Shown in pieces: positions 20,792 through 31,464 of a stretch of DNA of 64,000 nt. The DNA comes from Guyanagaster necrorhizus (lineage: Eukaryota; Basidiomycota; Agaricomycetes; Agaricales; Physalacriaceae), in assembly GCF_019112545.1 (NCBI RefSeq), contig NW_025064921.1:248001-312000 (forward strand), in the 5' to 3' direction. Position 1 is the stretch's first letter. Every line of letters begins with the position of its first letter. The notes below the pieces were generated by a model, which was given only the letters and a program-made list of their open reading frames with translations, was not told the DNA's origin and did not search any database. A program made the position numbers and the translations under genes.

Positions 20792-22533
20792 CTACTTGTC
20801 AAAATCCTTCTGAAATGCAGCCTCTTCTTCTTTCTTCCTTTTCTCTGCTATGGCTTGATCCAGTTCTTCCTGCACTTTTTGGTTAGCCATTTCTTCCTTA
20901 TACATCTGGCTCAGCTGCTTCCACTCATCATCTGAAAACTTCATTTCATGAATATTGCATGAAGCAGGAGGCTGGCTTCCACTCAATGTGGCATTTGGGA
21001 TGGGTCATTGAGGCTGAGGTTTTCATGGCTTCAGTCAAATATGAGCCATATGCCCTTTCTTGCCACAGTTGAAACACTTTCCTTCTTTGCAGAGTGCATC
21101 AATGTCCATTGGCTGCCTCTGGCCACTGTACATAGTGCCAGTTTCCATCTTCTTGTCACTCATAGTCAATCCTTTCAGAGTTGATCTGGCAGTGACAGCC
21201 TTTCCTCCCTGCATGGTGGCCTTGGTTTCCTCATATTCTATAGTGTTGATATGATAGTTGTAGTCCATCTGTAACATCCTTCTTTTCCACTTAGTATAGG
21301 TGGAGGAGAAATCATTATCACCATGAGCAATCATGTTGCAGAGATTGAGTCATATCATATTTTTGATCTGCTCAAGCATAGCAGTTTCATCATTCATCTT
21401 TCCTGCCTGGTATGCCAGTTCTTCAAACTCTTAGAAAAACCCTTTGGTGCTGGTGAAGTTGGCCTGTCTCAGAGCCCTCCATTTGACAACCTGTAGCTTC
21501 ATTTCTGCATCCTCCTTAAATCATCTTTCTACAGCTTGTTTGAATTGTGGGTATGAAGGAAACTACTATTGTCCAGTGTCTGTATCATAGAGATGAGGTT
21601 CTTGGAGGCCCCACTATTTGTCTGCAGCTCCTTCAAAGCAGATAGTGCAGAATATTACTTGATGCAGGCTAAACCCACTGGAACTCATGGAGAAGTATAT
21701 GCTGTGGGTTTCAAAGTATGTTGGTAGCAGTACTATGGGTTCTTCTCATTCTTTCCCCTTGCTGCTTGGTTCTGCCAGTAGTGCTGAGGATGAGGCATCT
21801 TCTGGCCTGACTCCTGCAAACAACCAGCTTGAGAATGCCAGAATAGTGCTTCAGAATGAGTTTCAGCTGACTCAGCTGCTTACACTGCTTGATGCCAAAG
21901 GTGGCTGGTGTGGAGGGCAGTGTGAGAAAGGAAAAGGGAACTCCCAGTACTCTGTTGCATTCTGTACTATCTCCTCTACTCTGGTCTCCACCCATACTCT
22001 ACCTACTAATCCTTTAGTGCATTCCAGCAGAGTGAAGTATCAGAGTCCTTTGTCTGACCCTAGCCATCTGGTGTCTGCCATTTGCTTCTCTTTGAGCTAT
22101 TGGTAGTGCCCAGGGAGATTCTGCCACCACATGTTCCTGCCAGTTGAGAATATATTTGTATCCCCTTCCTGGCTCATATGGGTCCACTGTTTCTGACTTG
22201 GCAGACTGGGACTTGCTCCTTCTAAGGCTGTATGCATCAACCCTGAGAATACACTAGTCACTGATGTTCTGCTCCTGGATCAAGGGGCTACTGGACATGC
22301 TGGTGACAGGATTGTTGGTTCAGTCCACCCTCTGAGAGTAATAGCTGCTATCCTCTCATACTGACTCTCTCTGTTTAGAGATGGCCATTCAGATGATGAG
22401 AGAAATGGATCCTGAGATGGTGGTTCATATGCTTTCTGATCCAGGAAACCAGATGATGTACTCAGTGCTGCTGCTGTCATAAAGGGGTTCTGATGCTGAT
22501 TGCCAGGTGAATATGTCCTCTCTACCTGAGAGT
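20792..22533 (-). pseudogene. gag: Element D Gag and ORF1 remainder
   Basis: The minus frame at 21035-21334 has a capsid end (KWKRRMLQMDYNYHINTIEY), linker RQPMDIDALCKEGKCFNC and knuckle CFNCGKKGHMAHI, where the final Cys of CCHC is lost. A charged, probably coiled-coil C-terminus follows at 20792-20986 (DDEWKQLSQMYKEEM, EELDQAIAEKRKKEEE). The 5' part, 21350-22533, is open only in short pieces. One of them (GYKYILNWQEHVVAESPWAL) looks like a conserved domain of unknown role. Inactive. Confidence 0.65.
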
Positions 22534-23002
22534 TGTTACAATTTTTCCTCATTTTTATCTTTTATTTGAGGATTGACTCCTATTTTCGCTTAGTCAGAGT
22601 GCTTAGACTAGTGCTTAGGACCATAGGATGGGCTTAGTCAGCACAACAATGCCCAGTTGGTCATTGTCCTTTGACATGATGGTAACTGCTCAACAGCAGA
22701 CAATACCCTTTTGTAGGTAGCTTAACAACACTGGACAAAACACTCTATAATGTCAGGATGCACAATTAGATAGTTATATCTTTAGATGGATGATGACTAG
22801 TATATAAGTAGCATAGCTCTCACTGTAGTATCCTCAGCTTCAAGCTAAAGTTTATTCTTCACCATCTTATCTTGAGCCAGTTGTAAAGGCTTTGAGACAC
22901 ATAGATAAATAGACACATACAGTGGACTCTGATGTGACTGTCTGAATGTGAAGCAGCATCAGTTTATCATGTGTTTAAGTCACATGTCATTTGGGCTTAA
23001 CA
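22534..23002 (+). repeat. Element C 5' LTR
   Basis: 469 bases. Differences from the 3' LTR are almost all transitions. At several former CpGs one copy reads TG and the other CA (TTACAATT against TTATGATT; TTTGAGG against TTCAAGG). A TATATAAG box near 22801 precedes AGCTTCAAGCTAAAG, the sequence that pairs with the PBS. Confidence 0.92.
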
Positions 23003-23016
23003 ATTAGCTTGAAGCT
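23003..23016 (+). promoter_or_regulatory. Element C primer-binding site, self-priming type
   Basis: ATTAGCTTGAAGCT follows the LTR directly. TTAGCTTGAAGCT is the exact complement of AGCTTCAAGCTAA in the LTR just after the TATA box (13 of 13). Confidence 0.7.
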
Positions 23017-23058
23017 TCTAGCTTCTCTTTCTCAAGCTCAGTTGTGCTGAGAAACCAA

Positions 23059-23385
23059 ATGCTCTCTGCAATCAACCTATCAGACTCAAACTTCACCCAT
23101 GAGTTCTTCAAACTCCTTGCTTCTATCATCAGAACACTATTAGGATTATTGGTGATCATACAGCTGTGCCATGGATGCCAATCAATCACTGCTTGAGCAA
23201 TCCACCACTATCAAGAATTTCAGCATATCTGTTGAATTCTATGAAATATCACTCCTGACCTCCCCTTCTATGACATCCCTCCCTCTGCCTGACAGTCCTT
23301 TCAGCCCATGGAAGGAACTATACCAGAAACTGACTCTGGAGACATGAATTTGCAGCATCCTCAGGAAGAAGAACATTGATATCTG
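23059..23385 (+). pseudogene. Element C ORF1, first part (transmembrane segment)
   Basis: The ATG at 23059 follows the PBS by about 40 bases. The frame gives HEFFKLLASIIRTLLGLLVI as a membrane helix, then CHGCQSITA and a TGA where A has TGG. It is close to ORF1 of A (FFELIASIIGTLLGLLAIIT) and F. Homology to ORF1 of A, B and F stops at about 23385, where foreign sequence begins, and returns at about 25190. Confidence 0.6.
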
Positions 23386-25190
23386 CTAAAGAGGATCTTT
23401 GCATGTGCAATGTGAAAATAGATACAGTAGAGTGTTATCCACTAACCACACTCACACTAACACACACACAAAACTCTTAGTTCATGGGGGGATTATAATA
23501 TGATAAAAGTAGCAATCAACAAATATAATTGTCCTCTTCAATGAGATCACAGTGCATGAACAGTAATAGTGTGCTTACAACAGTCCAAGGTCTCTCTAAG
23601 CCTCAAAGCTTTTCATTTTATCAGAACAAGAGGTGGCAACTGGTGTTGCCAGGCCTCAAGGCAAAGGGTACTGCAGCTCAATACAATACATTGAAACACT
23701 CTCACAAAACTCTCTAAAAAGTCCTAAGCACAGCTCAGATCAACTCAAAATCCTTAACACATACAATACACAGCTCAAAGCTTCACACTCTAAGCAAAAA
23801 CCAATTACAAACACATCCACAAGTGCCAAAGAGCACAGATCTCTGTTTACAAGCTTCCAAACCAATCATAGATCCACAGGATTCAAACCTATGTGATCCA
23901 GAGACACAAAACACAATAAAATCCCATCTGACAGACCAAAGGGTTTGAACCTCTGCCACCTGTAGCATCATGCATCACAAATACCTCAAAAACTCAAGAT
24001 GATGCCCTTCAGACACTGTTCTCTTATTCTCAGGTTAGAGCTCAATCCAAAACCTCTTATCGAATCAGGCTCAAGTCCTTTGTGAGCTTTGATGCCTTGC
24101 TTAGTTCTCACAGCTCTCTCTTAAGATGTTCAATAATATGTTTATTCTCTCATCTGAAGTTACAAACACAAACCCAGAGCTAGAGTGCAAGGCTTTCTGT
24201 GCCCAATACACTGCAACTGTGGAGGTTGGAAACTTGATCTCTACTTATACAATACTATATTTAAATACTCTACTATGATACTTACTAATACAATCCTACT
24301 ATGGTATCTTCAAAGTGTGAGACTCTGTGCTGGATCCCATGGGTATTATTTGTGTGTATATTGCAGTTGCTGTGCTTATTCTCTTCTGGGCCAGGACTGT
24401 GCAATGTTTCCTCACTAGCTGACCTCAGCTAGCTGGTCTAGCCCAGTCTGCTCACTTTCTTCTTGCCTTGGTGACACATCTCTGGCAGCAGTAAACTGTT
24501 CTGGACCCCTGGAGTTATCTCCCATGTCTGGAGTCAGCCACAATAGTTATGTTCTCTTCTCCAATGTCTCAACATTCTCTCCAGCTTATAAATTGCACTG
24601 CTTCTAGTCTGACATGCATTAATTAACCTACTCAATATAGTATGTGTCATACTATGGTACAATGCAGAGTCCCTCACTATGTTAAGCATGCTAAGGTATG
24701 GTAAGTATGCATGCAAGTCTCTGAGCAGTACACATGCTATTCATCTCTGAGGGTAGTATTCCTCTATCTATTCCTTTGTTGCCATCATGTCATTTCTCTG
24801 TTCAGCATCCAGTTAATCAGATATCTTTCCTTGGGTCTCAGTTCTCTGTTCTAAAGCATGTTCCATCAGTGCATCATTGATCAATGTGATCAGAATTGCT
24901 GATCATATTTTGATCATATCCTTTTTATTTTTAGCATGCTCTCTTATAATGGTATTAGCACATTTAGGGCCAAGTGCTGAGACCTCACATGCAGTCTAAC
25001 CCCTCTGGTATTAGTCTGCTACTAGGCCATGCACTCTACTCCTTGTTACTTCAGTTTAGCCTTATGATGGCTAGGTTTCTGTGTGCTCTTACTCTATTCT
25101 CAGTTACATGCTTACTGGACTGAAATGCAGTCCATGTATTCTCAATTTTTGCAATTTTACATGCCTGAATATGGAGAGGGCATGTCACCA
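23386..25190. other. Unidentified 1.8 kb insertion inside element C ORF1
   Basis: Elements A, B and F have no counterpart here. It is AT-rich with almost no CpG. It has a purine-pyrimidine (AC)n-like stretch near 23445-23470 and no ORF above about 90 codons. I found no matching terminal repeats or target duplication. GACAGCTGTCATCT near 25205 may mark its right edge. It could be a decayed non-autonomous element or solo LTR of an unrelated family. Confidence 0.4.
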
Positions 25191-26451
25191 CTCCAATCCC
25201 TGACAGCTGTCATCTAAAATAATGACAACCCTTGGGCTACAGGGTTTCAAAGACCAAGACCTGATATGCCCATCCTGCAGGTTGAGCACACAGATGTCAC
25301 CAGCTGCATCCCTATGATGAGGGGCACCCCTTTAACTGCACCCTCTGAGTCTGGCATTGAACACCATGCCAGAGACTCTCTTGATGCCCCTGGGGTGGCT
25401 TGAGAGAATGAAAGTCCCCTTTCAAATGACAGTCACAGATCCTTATATGCAACACCAATGAGGAGTGGAGAGAGCTTCCCTGCAGAGCTCTATGTCAGTA
25501 GCCAGAGTACAAACAGCAAAGGAGGAAGGACAGGAGTCATCAGAACAGATGACCCCTATTTTGACTACAACAGCAGTGAGAAAAGATATTAGCAGGCTGC
25601 AGCAGCAGCCACAGACTGACTGGAGCAGTGCTAGAGATGCCACAAGGCTCACTGAGCAGGAAGCATACCAGGCTCATCAAGCTCAGTACAACCAACTGAC
25701 CCTATCAACTCAGTCCTCCTCCCAGAGAATGAAGTACAATGTGCTGACTCCCTTGCCAAGTACATCCAGAAGCAAGCATGAATTGAGCATGAGACTGCTA
25801 GGGAGGATGCCCTCTTTGGGTGGTATCTCTGAGCCCAAGACAGAGCAGACTGGAGGAGGGGCTCAGAGAGCCTTGAGACCTCCACCATTGATTGTACTCT
25901 TGTCAATTTCCCTACCTCATTCTGGGAGTCCAGTACTCCTATCTTATCTGAGCCCAACCCATGGGCAGTACCCTCTGAAGGTGTTATCCATGTGGATGAC
26001 ATCCACTAAAGGGCATCACTCAATTTCAACAATGACCACCTGCTATCTTATGGGACTGACAATATCCCAGACTGGGACAGAGACCTACCAAGTCACAGAG
26101 GAGACCTTGAGGGCAATAAAGAGAATATTGACTCCACTGGAAATCTCAAGCAGATCTTGGACAGATGCATCATGTCTCTCTTTCTCCAACCCCAATTCTA
26201 TAGAAACTCCTGCCAATATCACCAAGCAGTTGCAGTGGAAGCAGCAAGGCACAATGCTGAGGGGCAGCAGCAGTGAAGGTGAGACTCTTCTCCTCACCCT
26301 GGATCTAGTGATGCTGGACCCAGCATCCAGCAGCAGCAGTCAGGTTGACCCAGACATCTATGAGCTGTGTGACAGTTCTCTCCTTGAGGGGGACAAGAGC
26401 AAGATGGATGATGAGAAAGAGTCTGAGGGCAAGGACCCTCTCTCTGACTGA
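25191..26451 (+). pseudogene. Element C ORF1, second part
   Basis: Homology to A resumes at TGGGCTACAGGGTTTCAAAG. Two frames matter. One has residues like DSLAKYIQKQ and HETAREDALFGWYL, then DHLLSYGTDNIPDW and FLQPQFYRN, and lines up with A ORF1 (EELADYVREEARERYE, DPKFQRLFGRY) but with stops. The other is open for 328 codons (25465-26451) and corresponds to the overlapping frame of A, ending in acidic KSKMDDEKESEGKDPLSD. I take the first as the ancestral ORF1 frame because its residues are conserved. Confidence 0.5.
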
Positions 26452-28112
26452 GGAAGTATATTTTTAACATGACCAATAGAGGAGGAATTAGCTAGGAGGG
26501 TGCAGAAGGAGTGCCAGAGTGAGTTCCTACAGCTGTACCAGGAAGGGGCAGCTACATTATGGATGGATGACATCTGGTTGGTGTTGCCTATGAGACTAAG
26601 GTACACTGCCACCAACAAAGTCAAGTATGCAGATATTTTGTAATATGTGGCCATCAAGTGGGCCATTTTCATTTATAATAAAAATCATTTAGAAAATCCT
26701 CTAGCACTATTACCAGCATACAAGTCTAGATTCAACATTGAACCTATGCCATGGATGCCAAGCATGGCACCTAGCTGAGCCATCTATACAGCACCATCAA
26801 TTCAAACCACATTTTTCTGGTATATATTCACCACTTCAGCCATCTGTAGCATGGCTTCTTGGCTCACACAGAGCCAACCCAAGCTGAGAAACTCTTATCA
26901 GAATCTGTGGGCCCAGCCCATGTGCTGATTCTTTGCTGGTCAGCCACCACCAGATGAAGCTGAGGGAAGTGGCAAGGCTCTAAAAGTGCCCCCATCTGAG
27001 GAGGATGACTCTGAAGTGCTAGAGCTCGGATTCACTATTCAAAATAGGCACATCATGCACAAGAAAGTCCCATCACCAATGATAGCTCTCTACATTCCTT
27101 TCCAGAACCTCTGATATCTTGGAATGTCCCATCATTTGATGGGATTCCAAATCTGATGACAGCACTTGCAGCTGATGCCACTATCTTTAACTGCAAACCA
27201 GTCCTTATATGTGAGCCCTGATCATTCAGAGGAGCATCTGAAGATATCAACCAATTTCTTACTGACTGCAACCAATACTTCCAGGTCTTCATCTTATACT
27301 TTCTTCTTGACATGTATAAGATGATGTTTGCCTCTATCCACATAGAGGATAAGGCAAAAACATAATAGGTGCTTCTAGCCCCCATGTTCTGGTTGACCAC
27401 ACAACAGCATCACTGGATGTCCTTGTAGCTGGTATTCAAACAAATAATTATTGACAAGTTTATGGACCTTGCTGTCCAGAAGGTACACAGACAGAAAATG
27501 AAGGAGTTCAAGATGGGAGACAAACCAGCTACCAAGTACTTTGATGAGCTGGAATGACTCAGCAAGCTTGTCAGAGTCCAGAACAATGTCACAGATACTG
27601 GCTGGATGGTCAAGTACATGAAGATGGGAGTGCCACCCTCCTATCTAAAGATAATCTCTAACTTCAGTCAGAATATCCTGAAAGGGTATGATGCATAGAA
27701 GGAACACATCACTACCATGTACAAGGAGCAGCAGAGGCAGAAAGCTGAACAGATTACTCTGTCCATTGGAGGACAGAAGCATCAAGGACAGGGCATGAAG
27801 ACCTCCTCTAGCTTGAACATGTCTGCCAAACTCAGTGGCTCCACTCCAACTTCCTCTTACAGTGAGAAAAAAACTAGTATGGGCACAATATTTACTGAAA
27901 CAGATAAGCCAATAGATGTGGATCAACTCAAAAAGGAGAGGAAGTGCTTTAATTATGGCTAAAAGAGCCACATGGCATGAGACTGCCCACAGAAGAAGAG
28001 TAAATGTACTTGAAAAGACATCCAGGCACAAATCCACAAATTACAGAAGGAGGAAGAAGATCTTAGACCAGAAACAAAGATCAAGGAGGTAAAAGACAGG
28101 GCTGAGCAGTAA
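26340..28112 (+). pseudogene. gag: Element C Gag
   Basis: It starts with an acidic stretch and EEELARRVQKECQSEFLQLY (A: EALREEIERARGKKYQELY). The capsid region at 27200-27660 includes FLTDCNQYFQVFI-like and KVHRQKMKEFKMGDKPATKY-like segments. The linker DKPIDVDQLKKERKCFN precedes a broken knuckle (CFNY, then TAA in place of CAG). It ends at TAA 28110-28112 in the AAAGACAGGGCTGAGCAG context that also ends Gag in A, B and F. Dead copy. Confidence 0.7.
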
Positions 28113-28482
28113 GCAATTCTGCTGACTTGGCTGAAATAACAAGTGGTATGTCACAAGCAGATGCTGGACAGACTGACTATATCTCTGTAGTACCACATAC
28201 AGTTGACTATCTCACAATGCATGATGTCGAAATGCATAATTCTGACTTTGCATATAGATTGAGCTGGAACGCAGTTGGGGAGCAGGGAAATGGGCTAGAA
28301 ATGCATATTGCATAATGCATATGGTTCTAGTTAGGAATATGCATTGTCAGATTGAAAATTATAGTAAGCTGATATGACATTATACATATATTAGAACAAT
28401 AAAGAACATAATTTGTTTGTATAGACTATGACAAACATAAAAAAAATTATTGTAAAGTGATGCAGCCTATATCTCTATAAAC

Positions 28483-30630
28483 ATGCCTCCTGAACCAACA
28501 CAAAAACCATGTGCTAAACCTGGAAATCCATATGAGCATACAAAACAGAAGGAGAAAGTCCCAATGTACACATCATCAGCTCAGCNNNNNNNNNNNNNNN
28601 NNNNNNNNNNNNNNNNNNNNNNNNNNNNNNNNNNNNNNNNNNNNNNNNNNNNNNNNNNNNNNNNNNNNNNNNNNNNNNNNNNNNNNNNNNNNNNNNNNNN
28701 NNNNNNNNNNNNNNNNNNNNNNNNNNNNNNNNNNNNNNNNNNNNNNNNNNNNNNNNNNNNNNNNNNNNNNNNNNNNNNNNNNNNNNNNNNNNNNNNNNNN
28801 NNNNNNNNNNNNNNNNNNNNNNNNNNNNNNNNNNNNNNNNNNNNNNNNNNNNNNNNNNNNNNNNNNNNNNNNNNNNNNNNNNNNNNNNNNNNNNNNNNNN
28901 NNNNNNNNNNNNNNNNNNNNNNNNNNNNNNNNNNNNNNNNNNNNNNNNNNNNNNNNNNNNNNNNNNNNNNNNNNNNNNNNNNNNNNNNNNNNNNNNNNNN
29001 NNNNNNNNNNNNNNNNNNNNNNNNNNNNNNNNNNNNNNNNNNNNNNNNNNNNNNNNNNNNNNNNNNNNNNNNNNNNNNNNNNNNNNNNNNNNGATCAGTG
29101 TTTGAAAGGAGAGGGATGGTTGAGGTCATTCTGCAAGGCATGAAAGATTCAGGAGGTTCAGCAGCATGGAGAAGCAGGCTCAGTGGATATGATGGCAGTG
29201 GAAAAAGAACATGTGCATCTTCACAGCATTATAGTGAAATATGCAATGCAGGACAGATGGAATATTGATGAATCTGGTCTTGTCATCTTTGCCATCCCAG
29301 ATTGTACCTTGGCATCTGGTCCTATGAGTGGACAAAAACAGGACAAGTTTCACATCACCATGTGTTTTGCTGTGAATGCAGATGAGAGTGAGCAGATGCC
29401 AGTTGTTTTCATTGGCAAGTCAAAGCAACCATGGTGTTTCAAGAAAAAGAGTCTAACAGCAATGGGATTCTATTATCAGAATAACAAGAAGGCCTGGATG
29501 ATGAGCGAAATATTTATGGAGTGGGTGAAGATGTTTGATTTAAAGATGAAGAGGGAGATGCAGCAGGTTCTGCTGACCTTGGACAACTTTCAAGGGCATT
29601 CCATTGCTTATACACTCTATAACACAAAGCTGGAGTTCTTTGAGCCCAATATGACTCCATATGTTCAGCCACTAGATGCTGGTATTATCCACTGCTTCAA
29701 GGCACATTATCAGAATGCCATGTGTATCCATGCACTTGATCTTGATGATCTTGGAGAGTCTGAGATCTTCAAGCTTGATCTCCTTGAAGCTATGACTATT
29801 GCTCATGATGCTTTGGCAAATGTCAGCAGTGAAATGATAGCAAACTGCTGGAAACACACCAGTATAATGCCTGACAATGCATCTGAGTCACAGTCTACCA
29901 CACCATCCAATGATTTCCAAGATGTCTCACTCCTCAAGTCTGCATGGAACCTTGTTCATGACTTTGCCTCAACAGACAAATACATGCTTCCAGGGATTGA
30001 ACAGGCATTGCAGAATCTGCTTGGAAACCAATATGCTGATGCTGACTGGCATCCTGCTCTTATGGCTATTATGAATGCAGAGAATGATGTTGGTAAAGCA
30101 CTGGAGGCAGTCAATCAGTTGGTTCTTTGTCACAGTCAAAAATGAACACACCTCCCACTCAAATTGCCCCCATTCAACAGCTTCAGACAGCAGAGAGAAT
30201 GTTGAAGGACCATCTTGTTGAATTGAAACAACAAAATTGCATGTTTGGTCCCATTCCAACCATTGAAGAGATGGTTAACTCTATTGCAGAAGAGTATACT
30301 GAAGATCTTGAGGTGATACCAACAGATGAGAAGATTGTTGCTGCTGTCAAGCATGATATTGCAGTAGAAAATGGGGAAATAACTGTCATTGCTGATGATA
30401 AGAAGGAAGAAGAGAAAGAAGAGGGTGAAGAAGAACAGACCTTGATAACTACAAGAGAAGGATTTGAGCTTATTCAAAAGCTGGAGGCATTTTGTGTTTC
30501 ACAAGGTGACCAGGGTGAATTAGTACCACAGCTGAGGAAGTTGAGAGGGGCATTATTCAAGGAGATGCATGGAAAGCTGACCCAAAAGCCACTGACAGCA
30601 TTTTGGGGCAATGATGACATTGTCACATAA
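28483..30630 (+). CDS. pogo-type DDE transposase (interrupted by sequence gap)
   Basis: It catalyses excision and integration of its own element in the nucleus. The N-terminus (MPPEPTQKPCAKPGNPYEHT) precedes the gap, so the CENP-B-like HTH domain is hidden. After it, 29183-30145 is open for 320 codons: NIDESGL (first Asp), VLLTLDNFQGH (second Asp, 105 residues on), PYVQPLDAGIIHCFKAHY (third Asp, 31 further). This gives the DDD triad of the pogo family. A C-terminal part continues one frame over at 30127-30630 (EEEKEEGEEE, then LVPQLRKLRGALFKEMHGKL), so a frameshift or short intron lies near 30120-30145. Frames on the two sides of the gap do not connect as drawn, and the gap length may be nominal. 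The catalytic part is free of stops, unlike its host element. Confidence 0.8.
28586..29092. other. Assembly gap (507 N)
   Basis: A run of N inside the pogo-type transposase. ORFs drawn through it are artefacts. The DNA-binding domain of the transposase should lie here. Confidence 0.99.
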
Positions 30631-31001
30631 AGTCACATGTCACATCACATGCCATTTTGGTTCTGCATAAATCTATAAATGCATATGGTTTTGGTGTCTC
30701 CTGACCATATGCATTGTGAGATAGTCAACTGTATATCTAAATTATGCATGCATTTGAATATACCCAACTTCACCACTCAACAACAAGAATTGCTGAAAGA
30801 ACAAACTCAACCACCTACAGGCTGAACAGGGGCAGAGAGCCCCATTGGCTGGCTAAAACCATTCAACACCAAATAGACTTGGTGAGCCATCAAGAATGCA
30901 AAGGATGAAGCCACAGCAAGAGCCATGCTTAGGAACTGGGTCCACAAGACCTGAGCTAAAAAAGTAGTTGATGAAATGATAGAAGGAATAAAGAAGACTA
31001 A

Positions 31002-31430
31002 TGTTAAGCCCAAGCATCATGTGATCCTAGACACATGATAGACAAGCGTCCCTTCGCACTTCGAGGGATCACCTGAATCCACTTAAGTGTGTCTTTGGTT
31101 CAGTGTGTCACAAGGCTATGATATGGCTTGAGGATAGAATGGTATGAATATAAACTTTAGCTCGAAGCTGGGGTATACCAGCGAGAGCTGTAGGTCTTAA
31201 ATACTGTTTCATATGTACTAATAATACTTCCTACTTATTGTATCCTTCTGTGTCCATAGTGCCTGTTGTCCTTGAATGTCGTAGTCATATATAATAGGCT
31301 GATTGTGTGGTTGGGCCAGTCATCGTTAGGTTGAACTAGTTGTGATGACTAAGCCATTTTCACAGTTTGAGAGAAGGAATATGATGACTAAACATAGGGG
31401 TTAAAGAAAAGAAATTAGTGAATCGTAACA
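31002..31430 (-). repeat. Element B 3' LTR
   Basis: 429 bases, TGTTAAGCCC to CGTAACA on the plus strand. Its transcript-start segment still reads AGCTTCGAGCTAA on the minus strand, with CpG intact. Confidence 0.94.
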
Positions 31431-31464
31431 TTACTCCCTCCTTAAGACCATCATCCTGATGGCT

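Larger units (their letters stand above)
28200..30731 (+). mobile_element. pogo/Tigger-type DNA transposon (Tc1-mariner superfamily)
   Basis: Perfect 23-base terminal inverted repeats (28200-28222 and 30709-30731, outer end CAGTTGACTATCTCAC) are flanked by TA at 28198-28199 and 30732-30733, the target duplication of this superfamily. Total length is 2532 bases including the gap as drawn. It lies between Gag and Pol of element C, and C's sequence reads straight on across it. It encodes a DDE_1 transposase whose three catalytic Asp residues are present. The motif ATATGCATTG near both ends suggests subterminal repeats. Confidence 0.92.

Noticed and set aside
23880..23960. tRNA-like T-arms (GGTTTGAATCC, GGTTCAAACCC) on the minus strand
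   Set aside because: Two B-box-like stems are present, but I see no A box at the right distance and no acceptor stem. A decayed SINE is possible but not supported.
28483..29268. ORFs running through the N gap in three frames
   Set aside because: Runs of N contain no stops, so these lengths are artefacts. Only the parts outside 28586-29092 are sequence.
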